NCBI GenBank assembly: GCA_963542545.1
Contig: CAUTWO010000002.1
Location: 62,001-126,000, forward strand
From: CALISC01 sp963542545
Lineage (GTDB): Bacteria > Bacillota_I > Bacilli_A > Acholeplasmatales > Acholeplasmataceae
Direction: 5' to 3'
DNA: 64,000 bases
Each line of letters opens with the position of its first letter. The stretch's first letter is position 1. This document shows positions 35,825-44,245 of this stretch, one piece after another. The notes under the pieces were generated by a model. That model searched no databases, had not been told where the DNA came from, and saw only the letters and a program-made list of their open reading frames with translations. Position numbers and translations under genes: made by a program.

Positions 35825-35853
35825 ATTTTATCATTTAGTAATTTTTTTGTGAA
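35825..35853 (-). promoter_or_regulatory. Leaderless promoter of the second R-M pair, embedded in the end of znuB
   Basis: On the minus strand TTCACA (35848-35853) and TAAAAT (35825-35830) are 17 nt apart; ATTTGT then leads into the ATG. The -10 overlaps the znuB stop region. Confidence 0.5.
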
Positions 35854-36670
35854 GGATAATTTTGCGAATTTTTTGAAAAAGTAGAGAAAAAACTAAAAAA
35901 GAAAAATATACAAGCACGATAACAGGAGAAGGAGCAACATTTGTGTTTAGTTGAATTGGTGCAGCAATAGTCACGGTAAAAATCGCAATAACTACTCCAA
36001 TTAACATAGTTTGAATAAAGTTTCTTCTGAATTGAACAGAGATTAAGAGCGGGAATAAAATTAGCGCAGAAATTAACAAGGTACCCATCATGCGCATACC
36101 AACTGAGATTAAAACAGCGATTAAAATAGACAGGCCATAGTTAGTAATTACTTTGTTTGTGCGGTTGAATTTAGCATAACTTGGGTCAAAAGTTTGAGAA
36201 ACCAAACGTCTGTATTGCCATAAAATAAAGCCTAAAGTAGCAGTGAAAATAATTAGCGCATTAAAGAAATCAAGCCATTCCATCGTTGCCAAACTACCGT
36301 TGATAATATTGCCAAGGTCGCTTTTAAAGTTAGCCCCCCAAAGCGAAATAATCAAGATTCCCAAACTGTAACCAAGAGCCTCAATAACCCCTATTGCACT
36401 GTCTGAGTCGATTTTGGTATTTTCAATAATCAGTTGTATCACGATTGAAAAGAAAACAGTGATAAGCATTGAAATGTAGACAGGGTAGTTAGACAAAAGC
36501 ACACCTAAGGCTATTCCAAAAAACGCAGTGTGAGCAAGTCCGTCTGCGATTAACGCCTGGTTTTTAAGTACGATAAAAGGACTAAGCAGAGCAGCAGTTA
36601 CTGCAATTAGCCCGGCTGCGATAAAAATATAAGTGTTTGAAAACACTCCTAAATTAACTAAATATTGCAT
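35831..36670 (-). CDS. znuB: Metal ABC transporter permease (ZnuB type)
   Basis: 279 residues with about eight membrane helices and the ABC-3 permease pattern (KNQALIADGLAHTAFFGIALG early; SALILFPLLISVQF late). It imports zinc, or possibly manganese, with ZnuC and ZnuA. It overlaps znuC by 17 nt. Metal choice is inferred from the Zur-like promoter of the operon. Confidence 0.88.
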   Translation of the reverse strand: MQYLVNLGVFSNTYIFIAAGLIAVTAALLSPFIVLKNQALIADGLAHTAFFGIALGVLLSNYPVYISMLITVFFSIVIQLIIENTKIDSDSAIGVIEALGYSLGILIISLWGANFKSDLGNIINGSLATMEWLDFFNALIIFTATLGFILWQYRRLVSQTFDPSYAKFNRTNKVITNYGLSILIAVLISVGMRMMGTLLISALILFPLLISVQFRRNFIQTMLIGVVIAIFTVTIAAPIQLNTNVAPSPVIVLVYFSFLVFSLLFQKIRKIILHKKITK

Positions 36671-37334
36671 GCTTTTCTCTATTTAAAATTTGCTTGTGGA
36701 AATCACAAAAAATACCGTCGTAAACTATGGCTTTCTCTACGTAAATTACGCGGTCTTTACATTCAAGCACATCAATTCCAGAAAGGTCATGAGTGATTAT
36801 TAAAACAGTAGTGCCAGATTGAGAAAGTGTATATAAATACTGATAAAACTCATGTCTAAATTTAGGGTCTAGTGCAGATGCTGGTTCGTCTAGTATCAAA
36901 AGGTCGGGTTCGTCTACTATGCTTCTTAAAAAAAGCACACGTTGAAGTTGACCACCAGAAAGTTCAGAAATTAACTTATTTTTTAAGTCAAAAATGTTCA
37001 TGTCTGAAAGCAATTTATCTATTCTTGCTTTTTGTTCTTTCTTTGCAAACAAGTATTGTTTTTCAAAACCTGAGTAAATAATTTCAAAAACTGAGGCTGG
37101 AAAGTTTGATTTAAATCGTAAAAATTGCGTCATGTAGCCAATTTTTTTTGCACCATTTATTACCTTACCGCTGTTTGGTTTTAAAGTTTTTGAAACCAGT
37201 TTAACTAATGTACTTTTGCCACCACCGTTTGGTCCCAAAATGTACATAAAGTCACCTTTGTTAATCTTTAAATTTAGATTTTCAAAGACTGCTGTGTCTT
37301 CGTATTTAAACGAAACTTCTTTAAACTCAATCAT
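36654..37334 (-). CDS. znuC: Metal ABC transporter ATPase (ZnuC type)
   Basis: 226 residues with Walker A GPNGGGKSTL, Q-loop MTQFLRFKSNFP, signature LSGGQLQRVLFLRS, Walker B LLILDEPASALD and the switch His in ITHDLSG. The FPASVFEIIYSG stretch after the Q-loop is typical of zinc and manganese ABC ATPases. It starts 2 nt after znuA. Confidence 0.93.
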   Translation of the reverse strand: MIEFKEVSFKYEDTAVFENLNLKINKGDFMYILGPNGGGKSTLVKLVSKTLKPNSGKVINGAKKIGYMTQFLRFKSNFPASVFEIIYSGFEKQYLFAKKEQKARIDKLLSDMNIFDLKNKLISELSGGQLQRVLFLRSIVDEPDLLILDEPASALDPKFRHEFYQYLYTLSQSGTTVLIITHDLSGIDVLECKDRVIYVEKAIVYDGIFCDFHKQILNREKHAIFS

Positions 37335-37336
37335 GT

Positions 37337-38305
37337 CTATTTACCTAAAAGTGATAATTTTAAATTAGCGATATTTTCAGAAATTTTTGTCTGAAATGGA
37401 ATTTTTTGACCGTATTCTTTTTTAGAAACTGCGTGAAAAGTATGAAAAGTTTTAAAAGAAACATTTGAAATGTTGTGTGCTTTCACACTTGATTTAAGTT
37501 TTTCTAAAACCTGTTCTTTACCTGTTTCTTGAACGAACACAGTTAAGATTTTATTGGGATTTTTAGTACCTTTTTTAATTAGTTCAACGAACTCATTTAT
37601 CGCTTTTATAGTGTCCTCATTTCGGTCTTGTATGGTTGTGTCAATTGGTGTATAACCTTTTAACAAGCCCATTTCAACCATAAATGCACCTATTGAATCG
37701 TGGCCACAAAAAAGGATTTTTTCATCGTTTAAACCAGTTTTAAAATTAGTATTTAGAAAACTAGTAAAGTCATTTTTAAGTGTGATAATTTTGTTTATCA
37801 GTGTAGTTTTATTTGTAGCAATAACTGACTTGTTTTCAAATTTTTGAGTAAGCTTTTCGGCAATTTTTTCAATTATTTTTACTGTATATTCCAAACTTGA
37901 CCAGTAGTGTGAAGAGGCGTGCCTACGGATATTTTTTTCAGATTCTGAAATTTGTTTGCTAGTTTTTAAAAAAGTTTTTTCATTAACGCCAAGTGCTTTC
38001 TCTAAGTTAAGTGAATCTAGGCTACCGCGTGCTTTTTTGATTTGCAAGTCAACATTTTCAGAAAAATAAATTAACAAATCGCTTTCAATAATTTTGCTTT
38101 TATCTGTCAAAGTTAACTCAGAATTGTGAATGTTTAAATACGGTGCTCTGGCAGTGCTAACTGTAATTTTGGTATTTTTAGTCAACTGCTCAACAATTGA
38201 ATATGTTAAATAAGAACTTGTTACCACGTTAACTTTGTTTTTTTGACACGAAAAAAGTGTAAATAATGGAAATAAAGTTAAGAGAACGCTTAAGATTTTT
38301 TTCAT
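37337..38305 (-). CDS. znuA: Metal-binding lipoprotein of a ZnuA/PsaA-type ABC transporter
   Basis: Signal peptide with lipobox LFSC (about residues 16-20), so it is anchored outside the membrane. Candidate metal ligands lie in PYLNIHNSEL, RRHASSHYW and CGHDSIGAFMVEMG, the positions where cluster A-I binding proteins carry three His and one acidic residue. The usual long His-rich loop of ZnuA is reduced to the RRHASSHYW stretch. The ATG at 38305 is chosen because GAGG precedes it; the longer frame to 38362 would run into the operator. The promoter overlaps a Zur-like box identical in layout to that of the His-rich lipoprotein at 14 kb. Confidence 0.87.
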   Translation of the reverse strand: MKKILSVLLTLFPLFTLFSCQKNKVNVVTSSYLTYSIVEQLTKNTKITVSTARAPYLNIHNSELTLTDKSKIIESDLLIYFSENVDLQIKKARGSLDSLNLEKALGVNEKTFLKTSKQISESEKNIRRHASSHYWSSLEYTVKIIEKIAEKLTQKFENKSVIATNKTTLINKIITLKNDFTSFLNTNFKTGLNDEKILFCGHDSIGAFMVEMGLLKGYTPIDTTIQDRNEDTIKAINEFVELIKKGTKNPNKILTVFVQETGKEQVLEKLKSSVKAHNISNVSFKTFHTFHAVSKKEYGQKIPFQTKISENIANLKLSLLGK

Positions 38306-38322
38306 ATTTTTTCCTCGTAAAT

Positions 38323-38361
38323 ATTTTAACTTAACAATTTTGCAATTGCAAACTATTCGCA
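38323..38361 (-). promoter_or_regulatory. znuA promoter overlapped by a Zur-like 7-1-7 box
   Basis: On the minus strand TTGCAA (38346-38351) and TAAAAT (38323-38328) are 17 nt apart. The box at 38347-38361 (TGCAAAC-T-ATTCGCA on the plus strand) covers most of the -35. Binding would block RNA polymerase. The same region also lies upstream of the divergent M13 peptidase promoter. Confidence 0.65.
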
Positions 38362-38404
38362 TTTCTACTTTGTGTGTTTATTTAATATTATATAAAGGGC
38401 TGAA

Positions 38405-38426
38405 TGCTATAATAAATGCATTAGGA
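38405..38426 (+). promoter_or_regulatory. Extended -10 promoter and RBS of the M13 peptidase gene
   Basis: TGCTATAAT at 38405-38413 is an extended -10; AGGAG at about 38422 lies 10 nt before the ATG. The -35 is weak. The Zur-like box lies about 45 bp upstream, so regulation of this side is possible but less certain. Confidence 0.5.
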
Positions 38427-38435
38427 GATCGAAAT

Positions 38436-40340
38436 ATGGAAACTTTGAAAGACAATTTTTATTTACATGTAAACAAACAATTAATTGATGAAACAGAAAT
38501 TCCTGCAGACAAACCTAGTGTTGGAACGTTTTCTAAAATTCACGATCAAAACGAAGAAATTCTTTTAAAACTTTTTGAAGACTGGTCTGAAGGGAAAAAC
38601 ATACCTGATGATAAACTGATTCACGAAGCGATTAAATATCACAAATTAGTTACAGATTTTGAATACCGTAATGAAATGGGCGCAAAACCTGTTTTACCGC
38701 TTATTGAAAAAATCCAAAGACTTGACTCAATTGAAGAGTTAGCTGAGGCCTATCCTGAACTTGAACTAAGCAGTATTCCACTGCCTGTAACTATTGGCAT
38801 TTCTCAAAGTTTTGCAGACCCAACTAAACATATCTTGGCAGTTGACCACGCAATCACTATCATGCCAGACCGTGAGTACTATGAAAAAAATCTAGAACAA
38901 CTTGAAGAAAACTTGTCAGTTTTTGCAGATTCGGCTAAAACTGTGTTAAAAAGTGCAGGTCTAGATGATGCTTTAGTAGACAAATACGTTAAAGAAACTC
39001 TTGAGTTTGATAAATTTTTAGCACCTTTTACTTCATCTAGATTAGAAGACGCTGAATACGACAAGAAATTTAACCCAACCCCGCTTAAAGAAATTGACGC
39101 AAAATCTAAATATCTAAAGTTTAGCAAAATTTTTAAAACTTTAACTAAAGTAGATGCAGAAATTGTTAATATTTCCTATCCACGTTTCTTTGAAAATCTA
39201 AATACTGTGTTTTCAAGTGAAAACTTTGAACTAATTAAATCTTGGATGATAGTTAAAACTGCCCTTGGCAATGCTCGCTACTTATCTGAAGAACTTGCTG
39301 ATGTCGCGGGTGCCTTGAGACGTAAACTAGTCGGCCAAAAACAACCTCAGCCAAGAGCCAAAAAAGCCCTTTACACCACATTGGCGTTTTTTGATGAACC
39401 AGTTGGTATTTATTTTGGCAAAAAGTATTTTGGTGAACAAGGAAAAGCCGATGTTTTGGAAATGATTCGTCGCTTTATTGCAGTTTACACAGACCGTCTT
39501 TCTAAAAATACTTGGTTAAGCAAAGAAACTCGCGAAAAAGCTATTTTAAAACTCTCTAAAATCAAACCTTTTGTCGGATATCCTGATGAAATTCCGCCTT
39601 ATTATCAAGACTTTAAAATTAAAACTAAAGCAGAAGGTGAGACTTTACTTTCAGCCACAATCTCGTTAAAACGACTTATGACTGCCTATGAATACGCTCA
39701 ATACAAAGAACCAGTTAGCACTAAATACTGGGGAATGGCTGCGTATGAAGTAAACGCTTACTTTCACCCACTTTTTAACCAAATAGTGTTTCCAGCAGGT
39801 ATTCTTCAACCTCCGTTTTACTCAAAAGAAAACTCAAACTCTGCTAACTACGGCGGAATTGGTACAGTTATTGCTCACGAAATTTCTCATGCTTTTGACA
39901 ACAACGGGGCTAAGTTTGACGAACACGGTCGCCTAAACAACTGGTGGACAAAAGAAGATTTAGCCGCCTTTGAAGAAAAGAAAAAACAAATGATCAAACT
40001 ATTTGACGGATACAGTAATTCACTTGGTGTCAAATGCAATGGAACTTTGACAGTTTCTGAAAACATTGCAGACTGCGGTGGCTTAAGTTGTGCACTTTCT
40101 GCTTTAAAAATGGACAAAACGGTAGATCTGGATGCTTTCTTTAAATCATGGGCTACCAACTGGTTTAACAAAGCCAGAGTTGAGTACTACCAAATGCTTG
40201 CCAATGTTGACGTGCACGCAACTGGTGAACTTAGGGCTAATCGTCAACTTGCTAATTTAGATGAGTTTATTGAATATTACGGCATCAAAGAAGGAGACTT
40301 AATGTACACCAAACCAGAGGAGCGCGTCAAAATATGGTAA
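38436..40340 (+). CDS. pepO: M13-family zinc metallopeptidase (PepO, neprilysin-like)
   Basis: 634 residues. The zinc site VIAHEISHAFDNNG (HExxH) and the downstream Glu in ENIADCGG are those of M13 endopeptidases, and the C-terminus ends in IW as many members do. No signal peptide is seen from the chosen ATG, so it is probably cytoplasmic. It would degrade medium-size peptides. I chose the ATG at 38436 for its AGGAG; an upstream frame to 38340 would run through the promoter. Its last 7 nt overlap the next lipoprotein gene. It is divergent from znuA and is itself a zinc enzyme. Confidence 0.93.
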   Translation: METLKDNFYLHVNKQLIDETEIPADKPSVGTFSKIHDQNEEILLKLFEDWSEGKNIPDDKLIHEAIKYHKLVTDFEYRNEMGAKPVLPLIEKIQRLDSIEELAEAYPELELSSIPLPVTIGISQSFADPTKHILAVDHAITIMPDREYYEKNLEQLEENLSVFADSAKTVLKSAGLDDALVDKYVKETLEFDKFLAPFTSSRLEDAEYDKKFNPTPLKEIDAKSKYLKFSKIFKTLTKVDAEIVNISYPRFFENLNTVFSSENFELIKSWMIVKTALGNARYLSEELADVAGALRRKLVGQKQPQPRAKKALYTTLAFFDEPVGIYFGKKYFGEQGKADVLEMIRRFIAVYTDRLSKNTWLSKETREKAILKLSKIKPFVGYPDEIPPYYQDFKIKTKAEGETLLSATISLKRLMTAYEYAQYKEPVSTKYWGMAAYEVNAYFHPLFNQIVFPAGILQPPFYSKENSNSANYGGIGTVIAHEISHAFDNNGAKFDEHGRLNNWWTKEDLAAFEEKKKQMIKLFDGYSNSLGVKCNGTLTVSENIADCGGLSCALSALKMDKTVDLDAFFKSWATNWFNKARVEYYQMLANVDVHATGELRANRQLANLDEFIEYYGIKEGDLMYTKPEERVKIW

Positions 40341-42652
40341 AACAAATTAAATACTTACTAGTTGGTTTTTTAACTCTAATTTCAGCACTTACTTTAACTG
40401 CCTGCAGTCTTTACAGAGTTTCTGTTAATCAAGATATTAAAGCAGAATCTGCTTTCTTTACCTTTAGATTAAACCGCCACCGTGACCGCCAGGCGTTTTT
40501 ATCACAAGGAGCGGACGCTAACGTACAAATTCAGGTAAACGAACATAAAGCAGGCGATGGACACGATGAACTTGGGGTGGCTATTCCAAAAGCAACTAGC
40601 GACTTAAAAGCATCCTCAAAACCTTACTATGAGTTTTCTTTTGAAAAAGACGCAAAAAAAGGCAAAGTTTCTCTAGCCTTTGAAATTAGAAACTTAAAAC
40701 CAGAAAAAAAATACGTTGCACTTGTCTACTTTACTTACGATAACGAAAAAGTCTATCTACTTAAAAACTGGCGTGTGAATAAAAAACATCCGCTTGAAGG
40801 TATGATTTTTCAAACAATTGCGGTCTCTAAATTAAAAACTTACTCAATTTATTCATATGAAGATCTTTTGAATATAAAATCAGAAAAACAAGAAGGCAAC
40901 TTTAAACTGATGAGAGACCTTGACTTAAATGGTCGTGAACTTCCTGCTTTGTTTGGCAAAAATCGTGCTTTTGATTTTAATGGTAACAACAAAACAATTC
41001 GCAACTTCAAGTTCATTATTCAAAAAGACGAGAGTCTACTAAAAGGTAGTGATTACTCAAAAAGATCGCCACGCGACACCAATCTTTACAACAATCAAGG
41101 AACTTCTATTTTTGGAAACCTGGACAGATACGCCCGTGTTCATCACTTAAACTTTGAAAACGTAGAAATTAAAATTAAAGAAAAAGAACTGACAACTGCA
41201 GAAAACGTCGGGATTTCTCTACTTTCTTTCCACGTTGCTCCGGGTGCTCAAATTGACCATATTGCTTTTAAAAATATCTCTTTTTCAGATAAGTTTAAAC
41301 GCTCATCTTCTATTCAAAGAAGTTACAACATCTCACTGGTTGCCTACAAATCAGAAGGCACCATCAGCCACATCAAAGCCGAAGATATTAACTTTGAGTT
41401 AAATGTAGACATTACCGCGGTTTACGACTTTTTCCCAAGACTTTCGGTGTCAACTTTGGCATACCAAATCGGAGTTAACGCAAAAGTGAGTGACATTACT
41501 GTTAAAAACGCTAAATACACAATTAACTCAACTTACTTTGCGCGTGGTGACGTTTCACCGGCTAACGACTATAATTTCTATGTAGACGGCCTTGCACACT
41601 CTATCGCTCAGACCGACCAGGCTATTGAAAACGTTGACCTGGATTTTGTTGGAAAAATTAACATAAACTCAAACAATGTCCCAGTTCCTGAAAACCAAGA
41701 CTATGTTTTTTACACAGGAAATGCAGGTGAAGAGCAAGTTCACCTTTATAAAATCAACAAAAACTACACAGTTGAAAGACTTCGTAAAAACACATACCAC
41801 GTCAAAGATCCGAACGCTCGCTATGTTCTTGCTTTTAAAAACTACTCAGAAAAAGAAAAAATGTCTTTAGACCATTTTTGGCTAAACTCAGTTGAAAAGA
41901 ACAAATCTTCTCTTAACTTCGTTGAACCAGGTAAGTTAGAGTCCAAAGACTTATTTGACTTGCCAAACGGCGAAGCTTCTCGCGAAATCACCGGAATTTA
42001 TCAAAAGAGCTACGCTAAGTTCTTAGTATTAGATAAAGACGCCAAAGGTCACATGGCCTTTGATATCTCAAAAGAAGGCGCTCAATTCGACAAAGGTGTG
42101 CGTTTGTATAAAAACAACTCAATGTACGAACTGGCTAAAGACAACCCAACTAAACCACTTCAAGACAACTCAAACTACTATTTGTTTCCGTATGGCGCTA
42201 AAGTTAAATTAACTTTAAAGAAAAATCGTTTTAACACCCACATTGTTGGTTTTAGAACCACTGAAATGAGGGGCGAGACTGAGCAGTATTCAGCAGACAC
42301 TTACCATTTATTTAAAGCAACTGAGCAAGGTGAATATACAACTGAACTTACTATGTTTAAGGACTACAAAATCTATACACTGAGTGCAAACCATGTCAAC
42401 CACTCGCTTTCTGGAATTTCTGCAGACTCATCTCCTATCAATCAATTTAACAACGTGAAAGTTAAAGGCAAACTTATTTACAACGGAAATGGACTAACTC
42501 CAAACGTCTATAAGTTAAATATTGCAGAAGGACTAAACCACAAAGGCTACAGTCAAAGCGGAGTAACTAGCACGATAACTGTTGAAAAAACTGTCAAACC
42601 GCTGGTTAAAGACGTCAACAAATACGAATACACAATTCAGGAAAAGAAATAA
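40334..42652 (+). CDS. Large surface lipoprotein with beta-rich, GLUG-like segments
   Basis: 772 residues with a signal peptide and lipobox (LTLTAC, Cys at about residue 24). The region from about 175 reads FKLMRDLDLNGRELPALFGKN then NGNNKTIRNFKF, and later HHLNFENVEI and SHIKAEDINF. These resemble the short beta-helix GLUG-type repeats found in bacterial surface proteins. The C-terminal third is not recognised. The function is unknown; adhesion or surface binding is a guess. It overlaps the peptidase stop (ATGGTAA), so the two are cotranscribed, and a strong terminator follows. Confidence 0.8.
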   Translation: MVKQIKYLLVGFLTLISALTLTACSLYRVSVNQDIKAESAFFTFRLNRHRDRQAFLSQGADANVQIQVNEHKAGDGHDELGVAIPKATSDLKASSKPYYEFSFEKDAKKGKVSLAFEIRNLKPEKKYVALVYFTYDNEKVYLLKNWRVNKKHPLEGMIFQTIAVSKLKTYSIYSYEDLLNIKSEKQEGNFKLMRDLDLNGRELPALFGKNRAFDFNGNNKTIRNFKFIIQKDESLLKGSDYSKRSPRDTNLYNNQGTSIFGNLDRYARVHHLNFENVEIKIKEKELTTAENVGISLLSFHVAPGAQIDHIAFKNISFSDKFKRSSSIQRSYNISLVAYKSEGTISHIKAEDINFELNVDITAVYDFFPRLSVSTLAYQIGVNAKVSDITVKNAKYTINSTYFARGDVSPANDYNFYVDGLAHSIAQTDQAIENVDLDFVGKININSNNVPVPENQDYVFYTGNAGEEQVHLYKINKNYTVERLRKNTYHVKDPNARYVLAFKNYSEKEKMSLDHFWLNSVEKNKSSLNFVEPGKLESKDLFDLPNGEASREITGIYQKSYAKFLVLDKDAKGHMAFDISKEGAQFDKGVRLYKNNSMYELAKDNPTKPLQDNSNYYLFPYGAKVKLTLKKNRFNTHIVGFRTTEMRGETEQYSADTYHLFKATEQGEYTTELTMFKDYKIYTLSANHVNHSLSGISADSSPINQFNNVKVKGKLIYNGNGLTPNVYKLNIAEGLNHKGYSQSGVTSTITVEKTVKPLVKDVNKYEYTIQEKK

Positions 42653-42663
42653 ATTCATATCTT

Positions 42664-42690
42664 TAAAAAAGAGGCCAATGCCTCTTTTTT
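42664..42690 (+). terminator. Terminator after the peptidase-lipoprotein operon
   Basis: AAAAAGAGGC and GCCTCTTTTT form a 10-bp stem with a CAAT loop, then a run of T. Confidence 0.88.
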
Positions 42691-42736
42691 TTATTTGTTT
42701 TAAGTAATTTTATTTAAGGTAAATAAATATATTTTG

Positions 42737-44245
42737 ATGATAAAAAAACAGATATTCATAAAAACAATTTTAATAACAATTTTGGCCTTATTTTCTCTGT
42801 TAATGCTTTCGGCAAGTAAAGGAATAGAACAAAACTCTAAGCCTGATTTTGAACTTAAGGTTATAAATAAATCAGACATTTCATATCGCTTTTTGGACAA
42901 AAATAGACTCGTAAGTTCTGAGTTTATAAATCCAGAAATACTCTATGTCTACTTTAAATCTACTGAGCATCGCCAAGAATTTATTGACAAAACTAGCAAC
43001 GAAACAGACTTAAAAAAAATAGAGTTTATTAAAATTAAATCAGAAACAGTTGAAGTTGGCTTGCAGACAATTAAGTACGAAAACTCACTTGAACTGATTT
43101 TTGTTTCCAAAAATAGCGTTAGAAAACTAATGTTATTTTTACAAGACTTAGATGTCTTTCCTGAAATTACTGTTAAAGAAAACGAAACGATTTACTTTAC
43201 CTATTTTGATTTAAATCAACTTAAATATTTAATTCGTAAACACTACAAAATTTCGAATAATTTTGATTTAGAAATTGATGCAAACAAAGTATCAGATTTT
43301 AACAAAAACCTTTTTAATAAACTTTTACTTAACTTTTACTTAACTAATTTATTTGGTGAAAAAAGTGAATATAAAGTTAATGTTATGCCAGTTAAAGATA
43401 GTGAAAATATCTTTAAAATCAACAACAATTTTATTGATTTTGAATACTTTAAAATAGCCTTAAATGGCGATTTAAAATTGAATAAGCTCAATTTCAATTT
43501 CATTGTAGATAAAAATAATTTACCTGTAAATACAAAAATTATAAACGAACAAAAACTTACTATAAATTTAAGCAAAGAAGTATATTTTGATTTACATAAT
43601 TTTGATGTTTCTTTCATTTATATCAAAATAAATAAATACAAACATTTGATTTTCTTAAAGGAAAACGAAAGCACCGAAAACATTTTTAAGTTACTTAAGC
43701 ATTTAAAGCTTAACAACTTTTCTCTAAATAATGAATTTAAACAAGAAATTACATTAAATGATGATTTCAATAGTTTAACTATTAGAAAAACTAATTTGAT
43801 AAATGAAGCGTCAAAAGTAACTATTGATTATAAAGCAGAGTTAGAAAAGGAAAGTAACAAATTAAACAGGACTACATTTGATAGCACGCTTACTTTAGAT
43901 GAACTTAAAAAAAGTGTACTAAAACATCTTTCTAATAAAACAATAGATGTAAAAATCATTTCTAAAAACTCAGAGCAAGGTCGGTTTGTTTGTGAGTTTT
44001 TTGATACTAAAAAACCAGATATAAAAGTAAAGAAAACTTTGTATTTCAAAAACACACAAATAGATAATAACAATACAAATGACACAGAAAAACAAGAACA
44101 CGCAAGTAAAAAAGATAAAAATAACTTATTTTTAAAGTATAAAATACCTTTCATAATCGCGTTATTAGTCAGTTTCACATTTTGTTTTACTATCTTAATT
44201 TCAGTTTTGGTTTGGAGGAAAAATAGAAATGGAAAGAAAAATTAA
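42737..44245 (+). CDS. Hypothetical surface protein with signal sequence and C-terminal membrane anchor
   Basis: 502 residues from the ATG at 42737; an in-frame TTG just before it is ignored. Hydrophobic segments at about 9-27 (signal) and about 470-492 (FIIALLVSFTFCFTILISVLVW), followed by a short basic tail, suggest that nearly all of the protein lies outside the cell, anchored at the C-terminus. The middle is Lys, Asn and Glu rich with repeated short beta and charged stretches; no family recognised, though such domains recall Mycoplasma lipoprotein-associated repeats. It overlaps the next gene by 17 nt. The pair is poorer in GC than the neighbours, a sign of acquisition or rapid change. 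Confidence 0.75.
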   Translation: MIKKQIFIKTILITILALFSLLMLSASKGIEQNSKPDFELKVINKSDISYRFLDKNRLVSSEFINPEILYVYFKSTEHRQEFIDKTSNETDLKKIEFIKIKSETVEVGLQTIKYENSLELIFVSKNSVRKLMLFLQDLDVFPEITVKENETIYFTYFDLNQLKYLIRKHYKISNNFDLEIDANKVSDFNKNLFNKLLLNFYLTNLFGEKSEYKVNVMPVKDSENIFKINNNFIDFEYFKIALNGDLKLNKLNFNFIVDKNNLPVNTKIINEQKLTINLSKEVYFDLHNFDVSFIYIKINKYKHLIFLKENESTENIFKLLKHLKLNNFSLNNEFKQEITLNDDFNSLTIRKTNLINEASKVTIDYKAELEKESNKLNRTTFDSTLTLDELKKSVLKHLSNKTIDVKIISKNSEQGRFVCEFFDTKKPDIKVKKTLYFKNTQIDNNNTNDTEKQEHASKKDKNNLFLKYKIPFIIALLVSFTFCFTILISVLVWRKNRNGKKN

